From: Caldatribacterium sp964426875
Lineage (GTDB): Bacteria > Atribacterota > Atribacteria > Atribacterales > Caldatribacteriaceae
NCBI GenBank assembly: GCA_964426875.1
Contig: CAYRSB010000011.1
Location: 1 to 56,158, forward strand
Direction of reading: 5' to 3'
Length of the DNA: 56,158 nt
Both the position numbers and the translations under genes were made by a program. Shown in pieces: positions 41,546-50,631 of this stretch. The notes below the pieces were generated by a model. It was not told the origin of the DNA and ran no database searches. It saw nothing but the letters and a program-made list of their open reading frames with translations. Positions within the stretch are counted from its first letter, which is position 1. Each line of letters begins with the position of its first letter.

Positions 41546-42433
41546 GTGAACGAATTCCAAAGAAGAGCTTTAAAGGACCGAGTCATCGTGACTGTTCTTG
41601 TGGTGATGCTCTGCGTCTATCTTTTTCCTATATACTGGATGTTTTCCACAGCTACAAAGAGCAAGGTTGAAGCTTTTGCCTTGCCTCCCAAGTGGGTGTG
41701 GAGACCCCAGATCGATAATTTCCGAAACATTTTCTATGCCGCTGCCGGCGGAGCTTTGGGGAGAGTACGGGGCGTAGAGGTGAAACCTCAGCCCTCGGCT
41801 TTTCTGAGGCAGCTGAGTAACAGCATTGTTATCTCTTTTGTAAGCACGATCCTTGCCACCTTTCTGGGGGCTCTTTCTGGGTATGTTTTCTCTCGTATGC
41901 GAGTACGGGGGAAAGACGATCTCCTCTTTGTCATTCTCAGTAGCCGTATGTTACCTCCTGTGGCCATTGCCATACCTTTGGTTATGATGTATCGAGCCTT
42001 AGGGCTTTTTGACACCCGTTTTGGGCTCATCATCATGTATACGGTGTTTAATCTTGCCTTTGCGGTGTGGATGATGCGAAGCTTTGTGGATGATATTCCT
42101 CCCGAATATGAGGAGGCAGCTCTGGTGGACGGATACTCTCGCTTACAGGCATTTTTCAAGTTTGTTTTCCCCGAGATGCGAGTAGGAATGGTAGCAACAG
42201 CTATTTTTAGTCTCATCATGACCTGGAATGAATTCACCTTTTCACTTCTTCTCACTGGAGAGCAAGCGCGTACTGCTGTTCCCTCCATTGCCCACTCCCT
42301 GGGAACGGCGGGGGTTAACTGGGGGCACATTGCGGCAGGTTCGTTCCTTATGGTGTTACCGGTTGTGGTGTTTACCTTCCTCCTTGGAGGGAATCTCATC
42401 CGAGGTTTTACTTTTGGAGCAATAAAGGAGTAG
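41546..42433 (+). CDS. ABC transporter permease (MalG-like) of the LacI-controlled importer
   Basis: 295 residues from GTG 41546 with AAGGGGGAGAAGG upstream. Six membrane spans; the EAA loop is EYEEAALVDGYSRLQAFFKF. Compared with typical MalG proteins it has an insert of about 15 residues (GGALGRVRGVEVKPQP) between the first span and the ANSI-like SNSIVISFVS segment. WNEFTFSLLLT precedes the final spans and the tail is RGFTFGAIKE. A small membrane protein gene follows after 7 nt. Confidence 0.91.
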   Translation: MNEFQRRALKDRVIVTVLVVMLCVYLFPIYWMFSTATKSKVEAFALPPKWVWRPQIDNFRNIFYAAAGGALGRVRGVEVKPQPSAFLRQLSNSIVISFVSTILATFLGALSGYVFSRMRVRGKDDLLFVILSSRMLPPVAIAIPLVMMYRALGLFDTRFGLIIMYTVFNLAFAVWMMRSFVDDIPPEYEEAALVDGYSRLQAFFKFVFPEMRVGMVATAIFSLIMTWNEFTFSLLLTGEQARTAVPSIAHSLGTAGVNWGHIAAGSFLMVLPVVVFTFLLGGNLIRGFTFGAIKE

Positions 42434-42440
42434 AAGAACT

Positions 42441-42641
42441 ATGAAGTTTTTGGCACAACTCAAAAGGGTTATGGAGCCTCTCTCAATTGTTTTGATCGTT
42501 TTTGGAATCTTTAGCCTCTGCCAGCCTTTCGCCTTTTTCCTGTACCATTATGGTTTTGCCTTTCTGGGTGTAGGTACAGGACTCTACATCCTCTTTTCTC
42601 ATATCCCTCCTCTTGAGGAAATCTTGCGAGAGGAGGGGTAG
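42441..42641 (+). CDS. Small two-span membrane protein in the importer operon
   Basis: 66 residues, ATG 42441, with AAAGGAGTAG upstream. Two hydrophobic helices (about residues 14-34, LSIVLIVFGIFSLCQPFAFFL, split by a short loop, and about 36-53, YGFAFLGVGTGLYILFSH) and a charged tail PPLEEILREEG. Its stop overlaps the start region of the first ATPase. It lies exactly where rhizobial glycerol importers carry the small GlpU/DUF2160 membrane protein, but I cannot confirm homology. It may be an accessory subunit. Confidence 0.7.
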   Translation: MKFLAQLKRVMEPLSIVLIVFGIFSLCQPFAFFLYHYGFAFLGVGTGLYILFSHIPPLEEILREEG

Positions 42642-43732
42642 TGATGTCTTCGGTGCGTGTGGAGAAGCTCTACAAGCGTTTTGGAAAAGTCGAGGCAGTG
42701 AAGGGTATATCCTTTGAAGTGCAAGAGGGAGAATTTATCGTTCTTCTCGGCCCTTCAGGTTGTGGAAAAACAACAACCTTACGGTGCATTGCTGGTCTGG
42801 AATTGCCCGACTCTGGGAAGGTTTACTTTGATGACGACGATGTGACCCCCCTGAGTCCGGCAGCCCGTAACGTTGCCTTCGTGTTTCAGCTCTATGCTCT
42901 CTATCCTCACCTTACGGCATATGATAACATTGCCTTTCCTCTTCGAGCGGAGGGTCTTCCCAGAGCGGAAGTGGAGAAGCGGGTTGATGAAGTGGTGAAG
43001 CTTTTGCAGATAGAAGATGTCCTTCGTTTGAAACCCCGAAAGCTCACAAGCGGTCAGAAACAGAGGGTGGCACTGGCCCGGGCCATTGTCCGTCGTCCCC
43101 GAGTGTTTCTTCTGGACGAACCTCTCTCCAATATCGATGCCAAGCTCCGAGAGGTGACACGGGCGGAACTCAAAAAGCTCCAAAAATCCATCAAAGCCAC
43201 GACGATCTACGTCACCCACGATCAGGTAGAAGCCATGACCATGGCTGATAAAATCGTGGTGATGAATTTTGGTGATATCCAACAAATTGGTACACCCCAT
43301 GAGGTATACCATTACCCGGCTAACCTCTTCGTGGCTCGGTTTATCGGAAGCCCAGGCATGAACTTCATTCCAGGGGAAGTAGAAGAGAGGGGTGGTAGAC
43401 TTGGAGCGACAATCAATGGGGCTTACTTTATTCCTTTCCTTGAGGAACAAACAAATGTCCTTCAGGCTCTTACAACCTCTGTACGACGAGTCATTTTGGG
43501 GGTACGACCGGAGAATATCACGGTCGTTGCTCCTGGAGAAGGCGTAATGGATGGGGAAGTCTACGTCTTTGAACCTCTGGGAGCGCAAAACGTCGTGACC
43601 CTAAAGGTTTTGGAACATCTCCTCAAGGTCCTTCTTCCAGGAGATGTGGTCTTCCGTGTAGGAGAAAAGGTGGGTCTTGCATTCCGCGAGATTCGCGTCT
43701 TTCACGCCGAAACTGAAAAACTCATTGCGTAG
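42641..43732 (+). CDS. ABC transporter ATP-binding protein with canonical motifs (first of the pair)
   Basis: 363 residues: Walker A GPSGCGKTT, Q-loop FVFQLYALYPHLT, signature LTSGQKQRV (Thr-Ser rather than Ser-Gly), Walker B VFLLDEPLSNIDA, H-loop YVTHDQVEA, then the TOBE/OB region with ILGVRPENITVV. The GTG/ATG start region at 42641-42645 overlaps the stop of the small membrane protein. It probably carries the catalytic sites of a heterodimer with the next protein, whose H-loop is degenerate. Confidence 0.92.
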   Translation: MMSSVRVEKLYKRFGKVEAVKGISFEVQEGEFIVLLGPSGCGKTTTLRCIAGLELPDSGKVYFDDDDVTPLSPAARNVAFVFQLYALYPHLTAYDNIAFPLRAEGLPRAEVEKRVDEVVKLLQIEDVLRLKPRKLTSGQKQRVALARAIVRRPRVFLLDEPLSNIDAKLREVTRAELKKLQKSIKATTIYVTHDQVEAMTMADKIVVMNFGDIQQIGTPHEVYHYPANLFVARFIGSPGMNFIPGEVEERGGRLGATINGAYFIPFLEEQTNVLQALTTSVRRVILGVRPENITVVAPGEGVMDGEVYVFEPLGAQNVVTLKVLEHLLKVLLPGDVVFRVGEKVGLAFREIRVFHAETEKLIA

Positions 43733-44830
43733 GTGGTAGCCATGGCACATCTTGTTATTGAGAGTTTGACCAAGAGATTTGGAAGTATTACTGCTGTCTC
43801 TTCCCTGTCCCTTGAAGCTGAAAGTGGTGCTATTACCGTTCTTCTTGGGCCCACCGGAGCAGGGAAAACGACCACCTTGCGGTGTGTGGCGGGACTTGAG
43901 CATCCTGACGCAGGGACTGTCCGAATCGGCGGCGTGGTGGTGAACGACCTTCCTCCCAAGGATCGAGATGTGGCCTTCGTCTTCCAAAATTTCTCCCTGC
44001 ATCCCCGCTATACAGTTTTCGAAAACATCGCCTCCCCCTTGCGCATCCGGAGCATCTCCAGAGAGGAAGTTGAGCGAAGAGTACGGGATGTAGCTCGCTT
44101 TTTACACATCGAGCACCTCCTCGAACGAAGACCCATTCACATAAGTGGTGGGGAAATGCAACGAGTGGCAATTGCAAGAGCCTTGGTGCGCAATCCTCAG
44201 CTCTTCCTCCTTGACGAACCTCTGACGAACCTCGATGCCAAAATCCGTGAAGAGATGCGGACTGAGCTCAAGCGTCTTCAAGGAGAGACCGGTGCAACGT
44301 TTCTCTACGCCACTCCTGATCAGGCCGAAGCCCTTTCCATGGGGGATCGGGTTGTCATCATCCGCCAGGGACACGTAGTGCAGGTGGGAACCCCTCACGA
44401 AATTTACCACTACCCTTGCAACGTCTTTGTGGCCGACTTTGTGGGGAGTCCGGGAATGAATTTTATTCCAGCCCGTTTCGAGGGAGAGAGCAGGCTCAAT
44501 GTGGGACCGGGATACTTTGTCCTTAGCCTTCCAGACGAGGCCGCCTCCTTGTGTCGAAAGGTTCTCAAGAATCCTGAGGTCATTTTCGGGGTGCGTCCTG
44601 AGGACATCTTTATCCATCGGGAAAGTGGTGAGGGACTTTTCCCGGCTCGGGTCGAAGTCGTTGAGCCTCTGGGCGTCATTCAAATCGTGCGTTTGCGTCT
44701 CAATGGTCACACTCTTCGGGTGCGGGGCGAGGAGGGAGCCCGCTTCGAGGTTGGAGAACAGGTGTTTTTTAGCTTCAAAAAGGAAAAGGTTCGGGTATTC
44801 GACCGTCTGACTGAAGAACGCATCTTTTAG
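43733..44830 (+). CDS. ABC transporter ATP-binding protein with degenerate H-loop (second of the pair)
   Basis: 365 residues (GTG 43733; ATG 43742 is also possible). Walker A GPTGAGKTT, Q-loop FVFQNFSLHPRYTV, signature ISGGEMQRV and Walker B LFLLDEPLTNLDA are intact, but the switch histidine is replaced: LYATPDQAEAL (codons ACT CCT GAT) instead of THDQ. Loss of this histidine normally cripples hydrolysis, so this subunit probably forms the degenerate site of an asymmetric dimer with the upstream ATPase. TOBE/OB tail: IFGVRPEDIFIH. Confidence 0.92.
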   Translation: MVAMAHLVIESLTKRFGSITAVSSLSLEAESGAITVLLGPTGAGKTTTLRCVAGLEHPDAGTVRIGGVVVNDLPPKDRDVAFVFQNFSLHPRYTVFENIASPLRIRSISREEVERRVRDVARFLHIEHLLERRPIHISGGEMQRVAIARALVRNPQLFLLDEPLTNLDAKIREEMRTELKRLQGETGATFLYATPDQAEALSMGDRVVIIRQGHVVQVGTPHEIYHYPCNVFVADFVGSPGMNFIPARFEGESRLNVGPGYFVLSLPDEAASLCRKVLKNPEVIFGVRPEDIFIHRESGEGLFPARVEVVEPLGVIQIVRLRLNGHTLRVRGEEGARFEVGEQVFFSFKKEKVRVFDRLTEERIF

Positions 44831-44842
44831 GGAGGGAAGGAA

Positions 44843-45682
44843 ATGCTCGGTGTTAATTTATTTCTCTGGACAGCAGCGTACACGGACAAGGAAACTCACC
44901 TTATTCCTTTGGTGAAGAGGCTGGGATTTGACTGTGTGGAGATTCCTCTCGACCTTCTTGACGACATTTCTGTCGAAAAAACCAAGGCACTTCTTGAAGA
45001 AAATGGTCTTGCAGTGACTGGATGCGCGGTGGTGGGTGAACGACGGGATTTGATAAGCGACAGTGCCGAAGTCCGCAGAGAAGCTCTTGCATATTTTATT
45101 CGTTGTCTTAAAATGCTTTCTGCCTGGGGTGGAACGGTGCTCTGTGGACCATGTTACTCAGCGGTGGGTAAACTCACCGGAGAGGCCAGGGCGTACGAGG
45201 AGTGGAAAAGGGCGGTTGAGGGGTTGAAAGAACTTGCCAAAGTTGCTGAGGACTGCAATGTAAAGATCGCCGTTGAACCCCTGAATCGTTTCGAGACGTA
45301 CTTCCTGAACACAGCAGAAGACGCAGTGCAGCTTGTGGGAGAGGTGGGAAGCCCTTATGTGGGAATTCATCTTGACACCTTTCACATGAATATTGAAGAG
45401 AAGAATCTCTACGAGGCCATAAAGCGTGCTGGGAAATACCTTTTCCATGTCCACACCTGTGAGAACGACCGGGGGACCCCCGGGGAAGGGCACGTGGAGT
45501 GGGGTGAGGTGTTTCAGGCCCTTCGAGAGGTTAACTACCGGGGGGCTCTGGTCATAGAATCCTTTGTTCCTGGGGTAAAGGAAATTGCCCGGGCAGCCTC
45601 TATTTGGCGCCCCCTTGCTCCTGATAGCGAATATATTGCCCGAAAAGGTCTTGAATTTCTGAAAAAGCACTGGGGTGTATGA
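44843..45682 (+). CDS. Ketose 3-epimerase-like sugar epimerase (D-tagatose/D-psicose 3-epimerase family)
   Basis: 279-residue TIM barrel. The four metal ligands of the DTE/DPE family are visible: Glu in IAVEPLNRFETYFLNT, Asp in IHLDTFHMNIEE, His in LFHVHTCENDRGTPGEG (with the substrate-binding Arg), and Glu in ALVIESFVP. The enzyme inverts C3 of a free ketose. GGGAGGGAAGG precedes ATG 44843, 12 nt after the ATPase stop, so it belongs to the importer operon and probably acts on the imported sugar or on the product of a polyol dehydrogenase. Confidence 0.9.
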   Translation: MLGVNLFLWTAAYTDKETHLIPLVKRLGFDCVEIPLDLLDDISVEKTKALLEENGLAVTGCAVVGERRDLISDSAEVRREALAYFIRCLKMLSAWGGTVLCGPCYSAVGKLTGEARAYEEWKRAVEGLKELAKVAEDCNVKIAVEPLNRFETYFLNTAEDAVQLVGEVGSPYVGIHLDTFHMNIEEKNLYEAIKRAGKYLFHVHTCENDRGTPGEGHVEWGEVFQALREVNYRGALVIESFVPGVKEIARAASIWRPLAPDSEYIARKGLEFLKKHWGV

Positions 45683-45719
45683 TTTCTTTCCCCTGAATGA
45701 AAGAGTGGTGTTTCACGCC

Positions 45720-46883
45720 ATGCAGAGTTTTGAGTATTGGAACCCAACACGGATTCTCTTTGGAAAGGGAACAACAGATCAAGTAGGCCAGGAATGCCGG
45801 AAATACGGGGAACGAGTGCTTCTTGTGTATGGTGGAGGAAGTATTAAAGCAACTGGTTTACATGAGAGAGTCGTTGCGCGCCTCCGGGAGGCAGGGTGTT
45901 CAGTTTTTGAGCTTTCTGGTATCCAGCCTAATCCTCGCATTAGTAAAGTTCGGGAAGGAGTAGATGCCTGTCGTCGAGAGAACATCGAGGTTATCCTTGC
46001 GGTGGGCGGGGGAAGCGTTATCGATACAGCCAAGATTGTTGCTGCTGGGGCGTGTTACGATGGCGATGCGTGGGATTTTTTTACGGGGAAAGGGGTTCCG
46101 ACGAAAAAACTCCCTTTGGGCGTTGTTCTTACTCTTGCTGCTACGGGTTCTGAAATGAATCGGAACGCAGTGATTACAAATGACGAAACAAGGGAGAAGC
46201 TGGTAGTAAAAAACCCTGTTCTTTTCCCTGATTTCTCTATCCTTGACCCTGAGAATACTTTCACCGTCCCGCGGGAACAAACCGTTTATGGCATTGTGGA
46301 CATGATGGCGCACGTATTCGAACAGTACTTCCATAAAACCCCAGAAACTTCTCTCCAGGACCGACTTGCCGAGGGTATCATGAAGACCATCATTGATTAT
46401 ACTCCGAGGGTCCTGGCAAATCCCACTGATTACGAGGCTCGAGCAACTATCATGTGGTGCAGTACCCTCGCCCTCAATCATCTCATCGAGGCTGGAACAA
46501 TGGGAGATTGGGCTACACACCGGATGGAGCTTGAGCTGAGTGGTGTCTATGATATCCCCCACGGGGCAGGATTAGCGATTCTTTTCCCTCAATGGATGGA
46601 GTACGTGCTTCCTCTTATCCCTCGCAGGTTTGCCCAGTTTGCAGAGCGAGTATGGGAAATTCCCAGAAATGACCGAGATGACATAGGGCTTGGGAAGATG
46701 GGTATTGTGAGGACGCGGGAATGGTTTCGTGAGATTGGTGCTCCTGTAGCTTTGCAGGAAGTAGGCATTGGCGAAGATCGGCTTGAAGAGATGGCAGAGC
46801 GGGTAGCACAGAGAGGACCTATCGGTGTGGTGAAAGTTCTCACGAAAGAGGATATCCTTGCTATTTACCGACGCTCTTTATAG
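45720..46883 (+). CDS. Iron-containing alcohol dehydrogenase (butanol-dehydrogenase-like)
   Basis: 387 residues from ATG 45720, which matches the family start (MQSFEYWNPTRILFGKGT); GTGs at 45675, 45702 and 45705 are alternatives, and no start has a good Shine-Dalgarno. The NAD(P) site is AVGGGSVIDTAK, followed by TLAATGSEMNRNAVI. Iron ligands lie in YGIVDMMAHVFEQYF (Asp/His) and in the GDWATHRMELELSG and DIPHGAGLAILFPQW histidines. It would oxidise a polyol or reduce an aldehyde to regenerate NAD(P)+. It is the last gene of the run that starts at 35.9 kb. Confidence 0.9.
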   Translation: MQSFEYWNPTRILFGKGTTDQVGQECRKYGERVLLVYGGGSIKATGLHERVVARLREAGCSVFELSGIQPNPRISKVREGVDACRRENIEVILAVGGGSVIDTAKIVAAGACYDGDAWDFFTGKGVPTKKLPLGVVLTLAATGSEMNRNAVITNDETREKLVVKNPVLFPDFSILDPENTFTVPREQTVYGIVDMMAHVFEQYFHKTPETSLQDRLAEGIMKTIIDYTPRVLANPTDYEARATIMWCSTLALNHLIEAGTMGDWATHRMELELSGVYDIPHGAGLAILFPQWMEYVLPLIPRRFAQFAERVWEIPRNDRDDIGLGKMGIVRTREWFREIGAPVALQEVGIGEDRLEEMAERVAQRGPIGVVKVLTKEDILAIYRRSL

Positions 46884-46903
46884 AGGATAAAAATAGAGGA
46901 TAA

Positions 46904-46935
46904 AAAACCCAATCCCTTAAGAGGGATTGGGTTTT
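46904..46935. terminator. Bidirectional intrinsic terminator between convergent genes
   Basis: AAAACCCAATCCCT (46904-46917) pairs perfectly with AGGGATTGGGTTTT (46922-46935) around TAAG. A-rich and T-rich ends serve both the alcohol dehydrogenase (+) and kinase (-) transcripts. A direct repeat TAGAGGATAAAAA lies just before it. Confidence 0.88.
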
Positions 46936-46942
46936 CACCTCT

Positions 46943-48406
46943 TTATATATCCTCGATATATCCTCGTTTTTGGCATTCCTCTTTGAAGTGCTGGTATTTC
47001 TCTTCGTAGCGGGCTGCAAGATCTTTTTGGGGTTCTTCCACTGCTACAATGTGTACCATGGCCTGTGTGGTTTTCGATATGCTTCCAAAGAAAGGACAAG
47101 CAGCCATGATACAGGCACCCATAGCAGCATCGGGGAAACGGGGAAGATAAAGGGGAAGACCGATGATGTTTGCACGAATTTTTCGCCAAACAGCGCTTTT
47201 CGAGCCACTTCCTGAAATAAACACCCGTTGTATCCTTGTCGCTCCTAAAGCCTCAAGGAGTTCAAAACCGTAGCACTCCACGTATCCTACACCCTCAAGG
47301 CAAGCGGCATAGAATTCAAGCTCGTCTTTCTTTTCTCCTACCATAAAAAATTCTGCGTGTGGATGGGCAAAAGGAAACCGTTCGCCTTTGCGGGTCAAGG
47401 GGTACACAAGAAGCGGCGATGGGAGAGGAAGATAGTTTACTTTTTCGTCCCAGCTTGATAGGTTCTCGTTGGGGAAAAAGTGTTTCAGACATTCTCCACC
47501 CGTGTTTGAGGCTCCTCCGGGAAGCCAAAAGCCTTCGGGATGGAGATGGCAGTATATCCTTCCTAAGGGATCTTTAATGTGGTGTTCGGAAATACTCCGC
47601 ACAACAAGCGTTGTACCGAGTGTTGAGGAGACATCACCGGGTCTTTCCGCCCCCGAGGCATAGAATGCTGCTGTTCCATCGGTTGCCCCAGCGACCACGG
47701 GAATATTGCCAGGAATTTGCCACTCTGCTGCAATGCTTGGGAGGAGATGACCGATAACAGTTCCACTCTTCACCACCTGGGGGAGCTTCTCGAGAGGGAT
47801 ACCGATTTTTTCAGGAATGAAATGGGGCCACCGGTTCTCCATAAGATCATAGCCCATTTTCAGGACGTTGGAGATATCCGAAATTCCCCAGTTCCCCGTA
47901 AGGTGGCCTACAAGGTAGTCCGTGGGATGGAGAAAGTACCTCGTTTTCTCAAAAACCTTGGGAAGGTTGCGCTTAATCCACAAAACCTTACACAGAGCAA
48001 AAGATGGGTCAAAGGTATACCCAAGACGTGCCGTAAAATCTCTTGTCTCTCCATTCACAAAGTGGGCTTCGTCTTTAGCTCGGGAGTCGTTGTACATGAT
48101 GGCTCGAAGAAGCGGTGTTCCTTGATTGTTCACTGGGATTACTGTCCCGGAAGTGGAAGTACAGGAGATGGCAAAGAGAGCTTCTTTGGAGTATCCCAGG
48201 GATAGAAAAGACTGGAGAGCCTTTCCTATACACTGCCGTGTTTTTTCCCACCATTCCCTCGGCTCCTGTTCAAAGCGCTCCTCGGTGCGAAAAGAAAAGA
48301 TAATGTCTTCCCTCTCCTCTACCACAACGTTGCCCTGAAGATTAGCTATGACGACGCGTACCCCTTGCGTTCCAAGATCAATACCCAGGACAAAGGTTTT
48401 CTCCAC
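46943..48406 (-). CDS. FGGY-family carbohydrate kinase (xylulokinase-like)
   Basis: 487 residues, phosphorylating a free sugar or polyol with ATP. Phosphate motif LGIDLGTQGVRVV at the N-terminus, TSTSGTVIPV, the catalytic-base segment VVAGATDGTAAFYASGA, GGASNTGGECLKHF, and the adenosine motif SGSGSKSAVWRKIRANIIG. A GTG start at 48406 lies 16 nt after the PEP carboxykinase stop, with AAAGAGAGG upstream, so they share a transcript. Converging on the sugar/polyol locus, it is the natural candidate to phosphorylate that pathway's ketose. Exact sugar not assigned. Confidence 0.88.
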   Translation of the reverse strand: MEKTFVLGIDLGTQGVRVVIANLQGNVVVEEREDIIFSFRTEERFEQEPREWWEKTRQCIGKALQSFLSLGYSKEALFAISCTSTSGTVIPVNNQGTPLLRAIMYNDSRAKDEAHFVNGETRDFTARLGYTFDPSFALCKVLWIKRNLPKVFEKTRYFLHPTDYLVGHLTGNWGISDISNVLKMGYDLMENRWPHFIPEKIGIPLEKLPQVVKSGTVIGHLLPSIAAEWQIPGNIPVVAGATDGTAAFYASGAERPGDVSSTLGTTLVVRSISEHHIKDPLGRIYCHLHPEGFWLPGGASNTGGECLKHFFPNENLSSWDEKVNYLPLPSPLLVYPLTRKGERFPFAHPHAEFFMVGEKKDELEFYAACLEGVGYVECYGFELLEALGATRIQRVFISGSGSKSAVWRKIRANIIGLPLYLPRFPDAAMGACIMAACPFFGSISKTTQAMVHIVAVEEPQKDLAARYEEKYQHFKEECQKRGYIEDI

Positions 48407-48421
48407 AGGATTGCCTCTCTT

Positions 48422-50203
48422 TCAGTGCACGCCCAGTCTTTCTCGCGATTCTTTAAGTTGTTTTTTTAGCTCCTCGAAAGGCGGTTCCCGAATTGGGCAA
48501 AGTGCCTTTCTATATCCCCTACTTCTGCCCTCCATGCTGACTCATCAACGCGAAGCAGTTCCCGTAAGTCTTCAGAAGGAATATCAAGACCCCTCGGGTC
48601 AAGGTCCTCTGGCCGTGGCAAAAGGCCTATGGGTGTTGCGATGGCTTCTACTTTGTTTTCCACTCTTTCACACATCCGCTTGAGTACACGGCTATTCTCC
48701 CCGTAACCTGGCCAAAGCCAGCGGCCATCGGGGGACTTGCGAAACCAGTTCACGTAGAAGATGCCAGGCGCTTTGTTGCCTAATCTTGTGCCCATATTGA
48801 GCCAGTGAGTGAAGTAGTCCCCCATGGGGTACCCACAGAAGGGCAGCATGGCGAAAGGATCACGACGCAAGTTGCCGACCTGCCCAAGTGCTGCTGCTGT
48901 TGTTTCAGAAGATTGCATTGCCCCAAGAAAGGCACCATGTTCAAAACTATAAGCCTCGAACACCAGGGGAATCGTTGTTGTGCGACGTCCACCCAGAACG
49001 ATGATGTCGATGGGAACCCCCTCTGGATTATCCCAATCCGGGGGGAGTACAGGACACTGAGTAGTGGAAACGGTGAAGCGGGCATTAGGGTAGGCCGCCT
49101 TTCGCGAGAAAGCTGGTGTCCAGTCCTGGCCTTGCCAGTCTATGAGATGGTTGGGTAATTCAGAAGTCATCTCTTCCCACCACACATCTCCATTATCGGT
49201 TAGAGCACAGTTTGTGAAAATGGCATTTCCCCAGAGGGTCTTCATCATGGCCGGATTGGTTCTCCATGAAGTTCCCGGTGCAACCCCAAAAAACTCGTTT
49301 CCGGATTGAGGCATGTAGCCGGCCGTCAGGACCAATATGCAAAAAGGCAATGTCGTCTCCCAGGCACTCTGCTTTCCACCCGGGAGTGGTAGGTTGGATC
49401 ATTGCCAGGTTTGTCTTCCCACAAGCAGAAGGGAAAGCTGCAGCGATGTGGTAGCGGCGTCCTTCAGGACTTATGAGGCGAAGGATGAGCATGTGCTCTG
49501 CCATCCATCCCTCCTTCCGGGCCATAAATGAAGCAATACGCAGGGCAAAGCATTTTTTACCCAAAAGAGCATTGCCGCCGTAGCCAGAACCGTAGGACCA
49601 GATGAGATTTTCTTCCGGGAAGTGGCTGATATACTTTTGTTCCACCGGCGTGCAGGGCCGGGTGATGTCTTTTTGACCTGGAGAGAGGAGTACACCCACG
49701 GAATGAAGACAGCAGACAAAATTTTCATTTGAACCCAAAGCATCCAGAACCTTATTGCCTACACGAGTCATGATATGCATGTTGCACACTACGTAGGGGC
49801 TGTCGGTGATTTCCACGCCAAACCTTGCAAAAGGGGAATCGAGAGGACCCATGGAGAAGGGCACAACGTACATCGTCCGACCCCGCATGCACCCTCGATA
49901 GAGGCCAGGCATCGTTGATTTCAATTCGTCGGGTGTAATCCAGTTGTTTGTTGGGCCGGCATCGTCCCGCGAAGTAGTGCTCATGAAGGTACGATCTTCT
50001 ACTCTCGCCACATCACTGGGGTGGGAACGGAAAAGGAAGCTGTTTGGACGTTTTTTGAGGGGAATGGCCATGCCTCTTTCCACCATTTGACGCATGAGGG
50101 GATCGTATTCTTCCTTGGACCCGTTACACCAGCAAATGCTTTCAGGTTGACAGAGTTCGGCTACTTCCTGAACCCACTGGATGAGACGACGGTTATGGAC
50201 CAC
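48422..50203 (-). pseudogene. pckG: GTP-dependent phosphoenolpyruvate carboxykinase broken by three frameshifts
   Basis: Would convert oxaloacetate plus GTP to phosphoenolpyruvate and CO2. From GTG 50203 the frame reads a normal enzyme through LIQWVQEVAELCQPESI, the P-loop FPSACGKTNLAMIQP and GDDIAFLHIGPDGRLHA. Then two single-base deletions about 10 bp apart (near 49309 and 49299) move the frame by two; EFFGVAPGTSWRTNP and the remaining family sequence (LPPDWDNPEGVPID, VGDIERHFAQFGNRL) continue there. A third shift near 48480 is needed to reach FEELKKQLKESRERLGVH before TGA 48424-48422. The reconstructed length, about 593 codons, is normal. Either a recent pseudogene or local sequence error. 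Confidence 0.88.
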
Positions 50204-50362
50204 AGAGGGTGACCCCTTTCACTCGTGGTTTAGAATACACCGTGTCGTGTTCTGGGTATTCTATGGGGGAGTTGTACGGACTCATCTGAATTTCTTAGAA
50301 ATTCGGGGAAATGATACAGTCTCTTTGTGAGAAAAGCAATACCCTCTCCAGAAAATTGTCAC

Positions 50363-50391
50363 TTGACAAGTGTTCTCTTGCTGGATATAAT
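50363..50391 (+). promoter_or_regulatory. Consensus sigma-70-type promoter of the FMN riboswitch/ribU transcript
   Basis: TTGACA (50363-50368), 17 bp, TATAAT (50386-50391); predicted start near 50398. The riboswitch aptamer begins about 15-20 nt later. The stretch 50204-50362 contains no gene that I can see. Confidence 0.88.
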
Positions 50392-50412
50392 CCTCCCAAA
50401 AAGAAGGACTTC

Positions 50413-50550
50413 TTCAGGGCAGGGTGAGGGCGGAGGCCCGATTCCCGACCGGCGGTGAGAGGTTAAAACCCCAAGCCCGCGAGCCCTTTTTAGGGTTGAT
50501 CCGGTGCAAATCCGGGGCCGACGGTAAAGTCCGGACGGGAGAAGAAGTCA
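50413..50550 (+). ncRNA. FMN riboswitch (RFN element)
   Basis: The conserved RFN landmarks occur in order: CAGGGCAGGGTGAGGG, TTCCCGACCGGCGGTGA, AAGCCCGCGAGCC, a GATCCGGTGCAAATCCGG arm, and GCCGACGGTAAAGTCCGGA ending GGGAGAAGAAG. The riboswitch binds FMN and would switch off the riboflavin transporter gene ribU downstream. The following AGCCCTGAA/TTTCAGGGCT hairpin (about 50568-50597) before CTTCTGTT may be the terminator part of the switch. Confidence 0.95.
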
Positions 50551-50567
50551 CGAGTCTATGCCCTCAA

Positions 50568-50602
50568 AGCCCTGAAGGCGAAGAGCTTTCAGGGCTCTTC
50601 TG
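50568..50602 (+). terminator. Probable riboswitch expression-platform hairpin
   Basis: AGCCCTGAA pairs with TTTCAGGGCT across a loop of about 10 nt, then CTTCTGTT. Lying between the FMN aptamer and the ribU ribosome site, it fits a ligand-dependent terminator, though the T-run is weak. Confidence 0.6.
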
Positions 50603-50631
50603 TTGGCCTGGGGAGAAGGGGGTGAACTTTG

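Noticed and set aside
46887..46907. Direct repeat TAGAGGATAAAAA as a mobile-element footprint
   Set aside because: Only two short copies adjoin the terminator, with no other hallmarks; it looks like local duplication.
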